Shown here piece after piece: positions 35,094-47,404 of a DNA stretch of 64,000 bases (the stretch's first letter is position 1; each line of letters begins with the position of its first letter). The DNA lies in the NCBI GenBank assembly GCA_963932245.1, contig OZ010746.1:98133066-98197065 (forward strand). The letters run 5' to 3'. The notes under the pieces are model-generated. The model saw only the letters and a list, made by a program, of their open reading frames with translations, did no database searches and was not told where the DNA came from. Source of the DNA: Tachinus rufipes (Eukaryota; Arthropoda; Insecta; Coleoptera; Staphylinidae). The translations under genes and the position numbers were made by a program.

Positions 35094-35735
35094 TCAGGGG
35101 ATTTTGTCAAACCATTTTGAGCCGTGAATGAACCTCATGAGAATCTGCGCATCTAGTGATGCGAGGTCAGAGAGGTCATCAAAGAAAGGTCGGCCTAAGA
35201 AGAGCAATCGTGTTGCGGACAGAGAAGGACATTGGCATAAGTAATGTTGAACACTCTCCTTTTCCTCTTTGTCCAGGCAGCCTCTGCAGTAGTCCCGCTT
35301 TGCTATACCCAGTCTCTTAGCGTGCTTGCCAATGGGACAGTGTCCCGTGATGATTCCCACTGCCAGTCTGATATCGTTTTTTTTTTTAGAGAGACGATGT
35401 TGGTGCTTCTTTTCCTGTTTTGGTGAGGCCATACTTGCCTGGTTATCTCGCAGGTGTCTTTATCCCTTCACTTTTGCTCCGCTAGGTTCGAGGTTATTTC
35501 GGCTATGGTCTCCTTGCACGAGGCAAATGAAATACCAATATCATGTAATACTTCGGTTGAGTGCAGGCTTGTGCCATTCTTTGCAAGCTCATCGGCTTCT
35601 GTGTTACCTGGGATTCCGCTGTAGCTTGGTACTCACATGAGTGTGTGCTGCCAGCTCGTTATGCGGACCCTAAGTCCAGTAACATTTGCATAGGATGTTA
35701 GTCTATCTTCAGAGTCAGACCATATTTTCTACATT
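35094..35735 (-). pseudogene. LINE ORF2 C-terminus with RNase H domain (I/LOA/R1-type), broken
   Basis: RNase H of this LINE group removes RNA from the RNA-DNA hybrid. The minus strand shows IWSDSEDRL (the catalytic SDS region), then VPSYSGIPGNTEADELAKNG (the GHSGIPGNE-ADELA motif), with a TGA at 35635-35633 exactly where the family has Trp before VP. Another stop follows LAEQK. After a frameshift, a frame from 35432 to 35094 reads LAVGIITGHCPIGKHAKRLGIA, a Cys cluster (YCRGCLDKEEKESVQHYLCQC) and a C-terminus FIHGSKWFDKI. The RT that should precede is absent to the right of 35735. The element's 3' UTR and tail continue to about 34997. Confidence 0.8.
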
Positions 35736-35739
35736 TTTT

Positions 35740-38225
35740 AAAATCAATTGTAACCTTTTCTTAATATAGGAAGACAAACTGGTCAAGTTTAGGTTGATTC
35801 TTTTAGATTCCTTGGAGCAACCCACTATTGGAATCAGGGAGGAGATTTCTTGATAACGGAATCTTTGTTGGAATTAGTTTTCTCCAAAATTTTCATATTT
35901 TATTTTAGAGTTATTGACAGCCTTGCTTCCTTGGTTTAAATTGGTAGGGATCTACTGTGAAGAGTCAGAAATGTAAAGTAGTTTTGGTTACCAAGCTCGA
36001 TACTTAATAGCGATGGTAACCGGAAAGTGAGTCAAAACCGTGCAAAGTGTTGGTCCGCGTGTGCAATCTTGTACCATCTAAAGACGCGCCTTGAGGTTTT
36101 TCCTACAGTGTAAGGGATTCTAAAACAACTTAAACAACTCACTGATAGGTTCAACAATCTATCAGTTCATTTGATCTAAAAAAGCTTACATATTTTCAGT
36201 ACTCCCAAAAGAAATAACGCTATTAGACCTCAAATGACATTTTAATTAACTGTGAAGAATTAATAAATACAATTGAGTTCAGTTGTAAGTAGTATTTTAA
36301 TTTACTGTTATTGGTTACTCGTTATAATATGCAGCTATCCTTTAAACAAAGAAATAAAAAAGAATTTTAATGCCATAAATTGTTCCATCTGTTAGACATT
36401 TGTAATTATCAATTTATGATATCTATGAATTATTTATTACATGTTTTCTTTTTCGTATTTATGTAATATGATATCAATATCATGTAAAATAGGTCGTGCT
36501 TTAAATACCAGTTTTAAGTTAACTCGTCGCGTGATTCAATACACGATTGTGGTTTTCTTGAAGCTGATATTTTTTTCATTTTAAAAAAGAACGGATCCTG
36601 TAATCATGGCATGTTTATAACTCTCATATAGATTGCTAAATTATTACTTGTGGAATAAAATGTGATTTTTATCATGTTTCAATGGAGTAATTGCTTAATT
36701 GAAATTGTACATTTTTTTTTAAATAATATATTTTATTGCTATTGATTGAGATTTATTTTCTATAGAATTGTATAAAAACAGATTTGTATTAATTATTTTT
36801 TCTTGTTTCAGGTATGTTCAGGTTTGATGATGACATATTTTAAAAGTAATGTAAGTTTTTGTTTTAATTATAAGTTCAGTCTTTCTGAAAATGTTGTACT
36901 ACCAGGCTATGATACAAATTAAAAATGTATAATTTAATTATTTTGATTGACACAATTATAACGCTCTTGTTAATCAAAAATAGCTTGGTACTTCTGATAA
37001 CACTAATTAAACACACTATAATTTAACAGTGCAGAATTAACCAAATCTTAGCTGAAATTAACTGTTTGATGAGATCCCGTTTAGGTCATTAAATGTGAAT
37101 TAGCTAGGGTTAATTCCCTGCTTGCAGTTTGATCTTCATCTATTTTATTGTCGAAAGCGACTACACCGCCTCAAAAAAATTAAACTATAAACTTTCCTAA
37201 TCTAGGTTTATGTAGGTTTGGCCCTTTTTAGCGAGCCCACAAATAGACTTTTGGGTGGATTCATCCACCCTCTGCCTCTTATCTTCCACCGACTTGTTAA
37301 TCTTGTTTGTCCTTTTAGTCAGGTAGCTTGGAGCCACAACAACAGATAAAAGTTATATACGTTTTAAAATCTTTTGTGTTTAGGCCTTTGCTAATAACTT
37401 TCAGTGGTAACTTGAGACATCTTAATCTTATTTTATATATGGCCACATGCACTGATATCATGTAAATTTATACGCGGAATAGGGGCCATTCATCACATGA
37501 CTGTAAGATTATAAAGCGCTCTTTTTACTTGAATTATCAATTTATGGATATCCACATCTGGTGGGAATATTTTTATTAACGTTTGAAATTGTAAAATGTA
37601 CCTGACTGCGTTTGATGGACGTTGGGAAATAAATGGGTCCCCGTGCCACTAACAGCGAGCGCATTTACACATTAAAATTTAAACTAGGCGCACGCTCGTT
37701 TTGTATGCATTGTCCCTCGCCTGACATCAATAATAAATCACATATTATTTTCCGGCGCAAAACATCCAAGCAATTGCTGTAATGTAGAATAAATAATGTA
37801 AACATGTTTTGCGATTTATACAAAGTATAAATTACGCGGGGGTTGTTCAGATATAACTACTATGTATAACACAATCGATACAGGAAAAATCAAGTTCTAC
37901 GAATCAAAAAATGATTATTATTTATATACAGTGATGAAATCTCATTTGATTTCCCTAATTTGCCATCAAGATAGTTGTTGAAGATTAATGTGTAATCTCA
38001 CCTCGAGTGAAATGGAATCAACCTTAATCTACTTACTTTTATTTTTTTTTATTTGCCGACTATATAATTTTCTTATCAAGCACGAATCGTTATTTAATCT
38101 ATTCAATGTGTTTTTTTCTATTTCCATCAAACTTTTTTATATTCACACCATTTTGATGAATTGGTTTACGTCATCTTGAGTTAATATTAACTGATGAGTT
38201 GACGAAAGAATTATTTTATTTTAAG
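35740..38225. other. Unique sequence, no gene recognised
   Basis: AT-rich, without tandem repeats. Acceptor-like sequence (TTCTTGTTTCAG) near 36800 and similar signals are too common to call exons. The frame at 37988-38179 is AT-driven and hydrophobic with no known motif. Confidence 0.45.
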
Positions 38226-38227
38226 AG

Positions 38228-41200
38228 TATTGCATATTTTTTTATTTTATAAAAATTGCTATGAAAGCAACAATTTTTGAAAAATAAATTGCTAATGAGT
38301 TGCTTAATTTATTCCAAAATTTGGAAATTTTCAAAAAATGTTTTGAATATTTGCAAATATTTTATTTTACATAAATTGCTATTCAAGCAACAATTTTTGA
38401 AAAAATGATTTTGAATATTTTTAATTATGTTGTTAATTAGTTGCTTATTTTATTTCCAAAATTTGGTAATTTTCTAAAAAGCTTAAATGCATTTTAAAAC
38501 GTTTTGAATATTTGCAAATATTTTATTTTACAAAAAATGCTATTGAAGCAACAATTATTGAAAAAATAATTTTTAATTTGTTGATATATATTGTTGTTGA
38601 GTTGCTCAATTTGTTTCTAAAATTAAGTATTTTTCAAAAAAGTTTAAATGCATTTTAAAATGTTTTGAATATTTGCAAATATTTTATTTTACAAAAATTG
38701 CTATTGAAGCACCAACTTTTGAAAAAATGATTTTAAATATTTTTATATATTTTTTAGATGGGTTGCTTATTTTATTTCCAAAGTGTGGTGTTTTTCAAAA
38801 AAATTTAAATGCATTTTAAAATGTTTTAAATATTTGCAAATATTATATTTTACAAATATTGCTATTGAAGCAACAATTTTAGCAAAAAATATTTTAATTA
38901 ATTTTATATATATATATTGTTGATAAGCTGCTTATTTTATTTCCAAAATTTGGGAATTTTCTAAAAACTTTAAATGCATTTTAAAATTTTTTGAGTTTTT
39001 GCAAATATTTTATTCTGCAAAAAGTGCCATTGAAGCAACAATTTTTGAAAAACTAATTTTAAATATTTGAATATTTATTGTTGGTGAGTTGCTTATTTTA
39101 TTTTTAAAATTTGGTTATTTTCAAAAAAATTTAAATGCATTTTAAAATGTTTTGAATATTTGCAATTATATTATTTTTCAAAAATTGCTATTAAAGCAAC
39201 AGTTTTTGAAAAATTGATTTTAATAATTTTTATATAAATTGTTGATGAGTTGCTTATTATATTTTCAAAATTTGGTTATTTTCAAAAAAGTCTAAATGCA
39301 TTTTAAAATGTTTTGAATATTTGCAATTATATTATTTTTCAAAAATTGCTATTAAAGCAACAATTTTTAAAAAATTGCATTTAATAATTTTTATATAAAT
39401 TGTTGATGAGTTACTTATTATATTTTCAAAATTTGGTAATTTTCAAAAAAGTTTAAATGCATTTTAAAATGTTTTGAATATTTGCAATTATTATATTTTT
39501 CAAAAATTGCTATTAAGCAACAATTTTTAAAAAATTGCATTTAATAATTTTTATATAAATTGTTGATGAGTTGCTTATTATATTTTCAAAATTTGGTTAT
39601 TTTCAAAAAAGTCTAAATGCATTTTAAAATGTTTTGAATATTTGCAATTATATTATTTTTCAAAAATTGCTATTAAAGAAACAATTTTTAAAAAATTGCA
39701 TTTAATAATTTTTATATAAATTGTTGATGAGGTACTTATTATATTTTCAAAATTTGGTAATTTTCAAAAAAGTTTAAATGCATTTTAAAATGTTTTTAAT
39801 ATTTGCGATTATTTTATTTTTTAAAAATTGCTATTCAAGCAACAATTTTAGAAAAAATGACTCTAATAATTATTATATAAATTGTTGATGAGTTGCTTAT
39901 TATATTTTCAAAATTTGGTAATTTTCAAAAATGTATAAATGCATTTTAAAATGTTTTGATTATTTGCAATTATTTTTTTTTTCAAAAATTGCCATTGAAG
40001 CAACAATTTTTGAAAAATTTATTTTAATATTGTTTATATAAAATGTTGATGAGTTGCTTATTATATTTTCAAAATTTGGTAATTTTCAAAAAAGTTTAAA
40101 TGCATTTTAAAATGTTTTGAATATTTGCAAATATTTTATTTCACAAAAATTGCTAGTGAAGCAACAATTTTTGAAAAATTGATTTTAATAATTTTTATAT
40201 AAAATGTTGATGAGTTGCTTATTATATTTTCAAAATTTGGTAATTTTTAAAAAAAGTTTAATTGCATTTTAAAATGTTTTGAATATTTGCGATTATTTTA
40301 TTTTTTAAAAATTGCTATTCAAGCAACAATTTTTGAAAAAATGACTCTAATAATTATTATATAAATTGTTGATGAGTTGCTTATTATATTTTCAAAATTT
40401 GGTAATTTTCAAAAAAGTTTAAATGCATTTTAAAATGTTTTGAATATTTGCAAATATTTTATTTTACAAAAATTGCTATTGAAGCAACAATTAAAAAAAA
40501 AGATTTTAAATGTTTTTATTTGTATTGTTGATGAGTTGCTTGTTTTATTTCTAAAATTTGGTGATTTTTAAAAAAGTTTAAATGCATTTTAAAATGTTTT
40601 GAATATTTTCAAATATTTAATCTGACAAAAATTGCTATTGAAGCAACAATTTTTGAAAAAAGTTTATTTAAATATTTTTTTATATATTGTTGATGAGTTG
40701 CTTATTTAATTTCCAAAATTTGGTTATTTTCAAAAAATTTTAAATGTTTTTTAAAATATTTTATATATTTGTAAAAAAATTATTTTAGAAAAATTGCTAT
40801 TGGAGCAACAATTTTTGAAAAAATGATTTTGATTAATTCTATATATATTGTTGATAAGCTGCTTATTTTATTTTTAAAATTTGGAAATTTTCAAAAAACT
40901 TTTAATGCATTTTAAAATGTTTTGAGTTTTTGCAAATATTTTATTTAAAAAAAAATTGCTATTGAAGCACCAAATTTTGAAAAAATATTTTTAAATATTT
41001 TTATATATTTTATAGATGGCTTGCTTATTTTATTTCCAAAATTTGGTAATTTTCTAAAAAGTTTAAATGCATTTTAAAATGTTTTGAATATTTGCAAATA
41101 TTTTATTTTACAAAAATTGCTATTGAAGCACCAAAATTTTTGAAAAAATAATTTTAAATATTTTTATATATATTGTTGATAAGTTGCTTATTTTATTTAT

Positions 41201-44200
41201 AAAATTTGGCATTTTTCAAAAAAGTTTAAATGCTTTTTAAAATGTTTTGTATATTTGCAAATATTTTATTTCACAAATATTGCTATTGAACAACAATTTA
41301 AAAAAAAATGATTTTAGTTATTTTTTTAATAATTGTTGATGAGTTGCTTATCTTATTTCCAATATTTAGTAGTTTTGAAGAAAGTTTAAATGCATATTTA
41401 AATGTTTTGAATATTTTGAATATTTTATTTTGGAAAAATTGCGTTTGAAGCAACAATTTTTGAAAAAATGATTTTAAATATTTTTATTTGTATTGTTGAT
41501 GAGTTGCTTATATAATTTTTTATTTTAGTAATTTTCAAAAAAGTTTAAATGTATTTTAAAATGTTTTGAATATTTGCAAATATTTTATTTTACAAAAATT
41601 GCTATTGAAGCAACAATTTTTGAAAAATTAATTTTAAATATTTTTATATATATTGTTGATGAGTTGTTTACTATATTTCCAAAATTTGGTAATTTTAAAA
41701 AATTCTTAAATGCATTTTAAAAGGTTTTTAAAAATTGCATAATTTTTCATTTTACAAAAATGCTATTGATGCAACAGTTTTTGAAAAATGATTTTAAATT
41801 ATTTATTTATATTTTTGATGAGTTGTTTATTATATTTCTAAAATTTGGTAATTTTCAAAAAAGTTTAAATGAATTTTAAAATGTTTTGATTATTTACAAT
41901 TATTTTATTTAAAAAAAATTGCTATTGAAGCAACAATTTTTGAAAAAATGATTTTTAATTTATTTTTTATATGATGTTAATGAGTTGCTTATTTTATTTC
42001 AAAAATTTGGTTATTTTCAAAAAAGTTTAAATGAATTTTAAAATGTTTTGATTATTTACAATTATTTTAATTTAAAAAAATTGCTATTGAAGCAACAATT
42101 TTTGAAAAAACGATTTTAAATAATTTTTTTATAAATTATTGATGAGTTGCTTATTTTATTTTTAAAATTTGGTAATTTTCAAAAATGTTTAAATGCATTT
42201 TAAAATGTTTTGAATATTTGCGATTATTTTATTTTTCAAAAATTGCTATTAAAGCAACAATTTTTGAAAAATTGCATTTAATATTTTTTATATAAATTGT
42301 TGATGAGTTGTTTATTATATTTTTAAAATTTAGTAATTTTCCAAAAAGTTTATATGCATATTAAATTGTTTTAAATATTGGCAATTATTTTATTTTACAA
42401 AAATTGCTATTAAAGCAACAATTTTAGAAAAATTGATTTTAGCTATTTTTATATTTGTTGTTGATGAGTTGGTTGATTTATTTCCAAAATTTTGTAATTT
42501 TCAAAAAAGTTTAAATGCATTTTAAAATGATTTGAATATTTGCAAATATTTTATTTTACAAAAGTTGCTATTTAAGCAACAATTTTTGAAAAAAAGATTT
42601 TAATATTATTTATATAAATTGTTGATAAGTTGTTTATTTTATTTCCAAAATTTTGTAATTTTCAAAAAAGTTTAAATGCATTTTAAAATGATTTGAATAT
42701 TTGCAAATATTTTATTTTACAAAAGTTGCTATTTAAGCAACAATTTTTGAAAAAATGATTTTAAATATTTTTATATATAATGTTGATGAGTTGCTTATTT
42801 TATTTCCAAAATTTGGTAATTTTCAAAAAATTTTGATTGCATTTTAAAATATTTAAAATATTTGCAAATATTTTATTTTACAAAAATTGCTATTTAAGCA
42901 ACAATTTTTAAAAAAATGATTTTAAATATTTTTATATATATTGTTGATGAGTTGCTTATTTTATTTCCAAAATTTGGTAATTTTCAAAAAAGGTTAAATG
43001 CATTTTAAAATGTTTTGAATATATGCAAATATTTTATTTTACAAAAATTGCTATTGAAGCAACAATTTTTGAAAAAATGATTTTAAATATTTTTATTTGT
43101 ATTGTTAATAAGTTGCTTAATTTCTTTTTAAAATTTTTATTTTATTTCCAAAATTTTGTAATTTTCAAAAAAGATTAAATGCATTTTAAAATGATTTGAA
43201 TATTTGCAAATATTTTATTTTACAAAAATTGCTATTTAAGCAACAATGTTTGAAAAAATGATTTTCAATATTTTTATATATAATGTTGATGAGTTGCTTA
43301 TTTTATTTCCAAAATTTGGTAATTTTCAAAAAATTTTGATTGCATTTTAAAATATTTAAAATATTTGCAAATATTTTATTTTACAAAAATTGCTATTGAA
43401 GCAACAATTTTTGATAAAATAATTTAAAATATTTTTTTAAATATTGTTAATGAGTTGCTTATTTTATTTACAAAATTTGGTAATTTTTAAAAAAGTTTAA
43501 ATGCATTTTAAAATGTTTTGAATTTTTGCAAATATTTTATTTTACAAAAATTGCTATTGAAGCAACATTTTTTGAAAAAATAGTTTTTAATTTTTTTATA
43601 TGTTTTGTTGATGAGTTGCTTGATAGATTTCCAAAATTTTGTAATTTTCAAAAAAGTTTAAATACATTTTAAAATGTTTTGAATAATTGCAAATATTTTA
43701 TTTACAAAAGTTGCTATTGAAGCAACAATTTTTGAAAAAATGATTTAAATAATTTTTATATTTGTTGTTGATGAGTTGCTTAATTTATTTCCAAAGTTGT
43801 TAATTTTCAAAAAAGTTTAAATGCATTTTAAAATGTTTTGAATATTTGCAAACATTTTATTTTACAAAAAGTGCTATTAAAGCAACAATTTTAGAAAAAT
43901 TGATTTTAACTATTTTTATATTTGTTGTTGATGAGTTGGTTGATTTATTTCCAAAATTTTGTAATTTTCAAAAAAGTTTAAATGCATTTTAAAATGATTT
44001 GAATATTTGCAAATATTTTATTTTACAAAAATTGCTATTGAAGCAACAATTTTTGATAAAAAAATTTAAAATATTTTTTTAAATATTGTTAATGAGTTTC
44101 TTATTTTATTTACAAAATTTGGTAGTTTTCAAAAAAGTTTAAATGCATTTTAAAATGTTTTGAATTTTTGCAAATATTTTATTTTACAAAAATTGCTATT

Positions 44201-45690
44201 GAAGCAACATTTTTTGAAAAAATAGTTTTTAATTTTTTTATATGTTTTGTTGATGAGTTGCTTGATAGATTTCCAAAATTTTGTAATTTTCAAAAAAGTT
44301 TAAATACATTTTAAAATGTTTTGAATAATTGCAAATATTTTATTTACAAAAGTTGCTATTGAAGCAACAATTTTTGAAAAAATGATTTAAATAATTTTTA
44401 TATTTGTTGTTGATGAGTTGCTTAATTTATTTCCAAAGTTGTTAATTTTCAAAAAAGTTTAAATGCATTTTAAAATGTTTTGAATATTTGCAAACATTTT
44501 ATTTTACAAAAAGTGCTATTAAAGCAACAATTTTAGAAAAATTGATTTTAACTATTTTTATATTTGTTGTTGATGAGTTGGTTGATTTATTTCCAAAATT
44601 TTGTAATTTTCAAAAAAGTTTAAATGCATTTTAAAATGATTTGAATATTTGCAAATATTTTATTTTACAAAAATTGCTATTGAAGCAACAATTTTTGATA
44701 AAAAAATTTAAAATATTTTTTTAAATATTGTTAATGAGTTTCTTATTTTATTTACAAAATTTGGTAGTTTTCAAAAAAGTTTAAATGCATTTTAAAATGT
44801 TTTGAATTTTTGCAAATATTTTATTTTACAAAAATTGCTATTTAAGCAACAATTTTTGAAGAATCGATTTTATATATTTTTTTATATATTGTTGATGAGT
44901 TCTTTATTTTATTTTCAAAGTTTGGTATTTTTCAAAATTGTTTAAATGCATTTTAATATGTTTTGAATATTTGCAAATATTTTATTTTACTAAATTTGCA
45001 ATTGAAGCAACAATTTTTGAAAAAAATAATTTTAAATAATTTTATATGTAATGTTGATGAGTTGCTTCTTTTATTTCCAAAATTTGGCATTTTTCAAAAA
45101 AAGTTTAAATGCATTTTAAAATGTTTTGAATATTTGCAAATATTTTATTTTACAATATTTGCTATTAAAGCAACAACTTTAGGAAAAATGATTTTAAATA
45201 TTTTTATAAATAATGCTGATGAGTTGCTTATCTTATTTCCAAAATTTGAAATTTTTTCAAAAAGTTAAAATGCATTTAAAAATGATTTGAAAATTTGCAA
45301 ATATTTTATTTTACAAAAATTGCTATTGAAGCAACAATTTTTGAAAAAAATAATTTTAATTAATTTTATATTAATTGTTGATGAGTTGCTTATTTTATTT
45401 CTAAAATTTGGTAGTTTTCAAAAAAGTTTAAATGCATTTTAAAATGTTTTAAATATTTGCAAATATTTTATTTTACAAAAATTGCTACTGAAGCAACAAT
45501 TTTTGAAAAAAATGATTTAAAATATTTTTATATTTATTGTTGTTGAGTTGTTTATTTGATTTTCAAAATTAAGTAATTTAAAAAAAAATTAAAATGCATT
45601 TTAAAATGTTTTGAATATTCGCAATTATTTTATTTTACAAAAGTTGAAGCAATAATTTTTGAAGAAATTAGATTTGTAATTTTATTTTAT
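38228..45690 (+). repeat. About 160 bp satellite array, about 46 copies, plus orientation
   Basis: Consensus blocks are TTTGCAAATATTTTATTTTAC, AAAAATTGCTATTGAAGCAAC, AATTTTTGAAAAAATGATTTT, TTGTTGATGAGTTGCTTATT, TTTCCAAAATTTGGTAATTT and AAATGCATTTTAAAATGTTT. AAATGCATTTT occurs at 38485, 38646 and 38807 (161 bp steps) and so on to the end. Each unit contains the small hairpin TTGCT-ATTGA-AGCAA. Local higher-order units exist: a two-unit (320 bp) period near 39289-39610 and a four-unit (641 bp) period at about 43440-44830. Edge units at both ends are diverged. Confidence 0.97.
43440..44830 (+). repeat. 641 bp (four-unit) higher-order duplication within the array
   Basis: The rare variant GATAGATTTCC occurs at 43622 and 44263, 641 bp apart, and the flanking monomers carry the same private variants (CAACATTTTTTG, TTCCAAAGTTGTTAATTTTC, TTGGTTGATTTATTT) in the same order. 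This is near-identical over whole four-unit blocks and so is a recent local duplication. Confidence 0.88.
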
Positions 45691-47404
45691 TGTTCTCTCT
45701 AAACAAAGCCTCAAGCTTACATAAAAAAAATGTTTTCTATTTTAAGATCAACTAAAAAGTTATAATAATTATAGTTCCAAAACAGGAAAAGAATAATTTA
45801 AATTTGAAATCAAACAGATAAATTGTAAACCAACGAAATTCCGATAAGGCCCGTTATTACCGCAAGTGTTTTATATGTTAATTTAAACAAACGTTACTGG
45901 TACATGTATTCTTTTTCCATTGTAATAATTCTCTTTCCGAACTAGTTGCCGTGAGCACGATACACATCTCTAACCCATTCTATGCGCCAGTTGTCGTATT
46001 TAAATTCAAACAGCAAAAAAAAGGCACGATCCGTTTTCATAAGCTCCGAATATATTTTATTTGCATAATGAAAAACGTACAGATTAATGAAAAAAATGTT
46101 TGAAATGATGTTAATTAACATCATTCTTATTAAAACGAGTACAAATGAAATGGTGGAAATAGATAGCCGTCTAGAAAGTAATAACTGTTTCAATGTTATC
46201 GTTAAATTAAAACATACCCGATTTAACTGAGGAGCAAGCTTAATATTCTAAAATAACAGAGTGGATAGAGAGGCGTACAAGCCTCTGGGGGCTGAATTTC
46301 AATTTACATAGCTTAAAAGTATCACGGCGAGATAGGATTTTTATTATGAATGTATATATAAAACTGCAACACGGCGGAAACTAATGATTCCGACGACAAA
46401 TCTGTATTATAGTTTTTTTCCGAGCGAGCTTCAAGCACATGGTAATGTGATCGATTTTTAATAGGACATGCGATTCGTTCCTCCACTTAGCCAACGTAAT
46501 ATCTTGTAATCATTTCTGGTACATGTTTATATTTCAGTTAGCAGAAATTTACAATTAATTGTATTATACACTACAAAGACATATCATACTCATTTGCAAA
46601 TTCCGTTTTCGTCGAACATTGTAGGTAATGGAAAATAGGATACGAACATCTGTATTATGTGTTTTAATTAGCATAATGACAGGACAATCATAATTGCATT
46701 CGCGTAGCTACTATATTTTTGTTTTAAAAACGCTGTTAAGCGTTGATTGCTCGCAGTTATCACATGTATGCATGGCACAATACTGTTGGCCGCAATTTAA
46801 AAGTGCATTCTATGCAAATATTATTTTACTTTTGTGTGTTGCACATGTTCGCCATTATATCAATAGTAAAATTAGTTAGTCAACAATTTTAGTTTAAATG
46901 CATCCATCAAGTTGTAATAAAAATGAGCTTAAAATAATGTTGATGTAATATTTTACTTTTTCCGATAAGATTTATAGCCGATTTTATATTTCAATATTTA
47001 AAGGGTATTTCCTGCTTGATATGTGAACACGCGATGTTCAGTTTTGACTCATATACACATTTTAGGCATTAGCGATTTTGGTAATTTAATTTAAATGAAT
47101 GAAAATATTACATTTTTAGTTATTGAATTAAATTTACATTTTGATGCAGATGAAAATGGAATTAAAATCATTTTGTTGATTTATTAAAAGTTTTATTTGA
47201 TCTATCGATATGTGTATAACGAAGTGATTTTTAAAATGGAAAAATTGTCCAGTAACTTGTGTAATTGTAGAATATTTATTGTAAATTCTGCGGTGGGTTG
47301 TAGAAACTTTTCTTGTATTATAAAACTTATCAGTAAGCACTTCTTACATCTTAATCCTTGAGCATCTCTGTCTTTTTAATAAAGTCCAAAATCTTCTGCC
47401 AAGG
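45691..47404. other. Unique 1.7 kb spacer between oppositely oriented satellite arrays
   Basis: No monomer of the flanking satellite is present. Composition is mixed with some GC-richer stretches (45930-46010, 46260-46450). Short frames at 45942-46193 (minus) and 46694-46879 (plus) have no recognisable domain. It resembles the unique host sequence elsewhere in the window. Confidence 0.6.

Noticed and set aside
37988..38179. 63-codon hydrophobic frame next to the satellite array
   Set aside because: Phe/Leu/Ile-rich translation expected from T-rich DNA; no other support.
45942..46193. Minus-strand frame in the spacer between the satellite arrays as a gene
   Set aside because: Hydrophobic, AT-driven composition, no recognisable domain or start context; not supportable as a protein.
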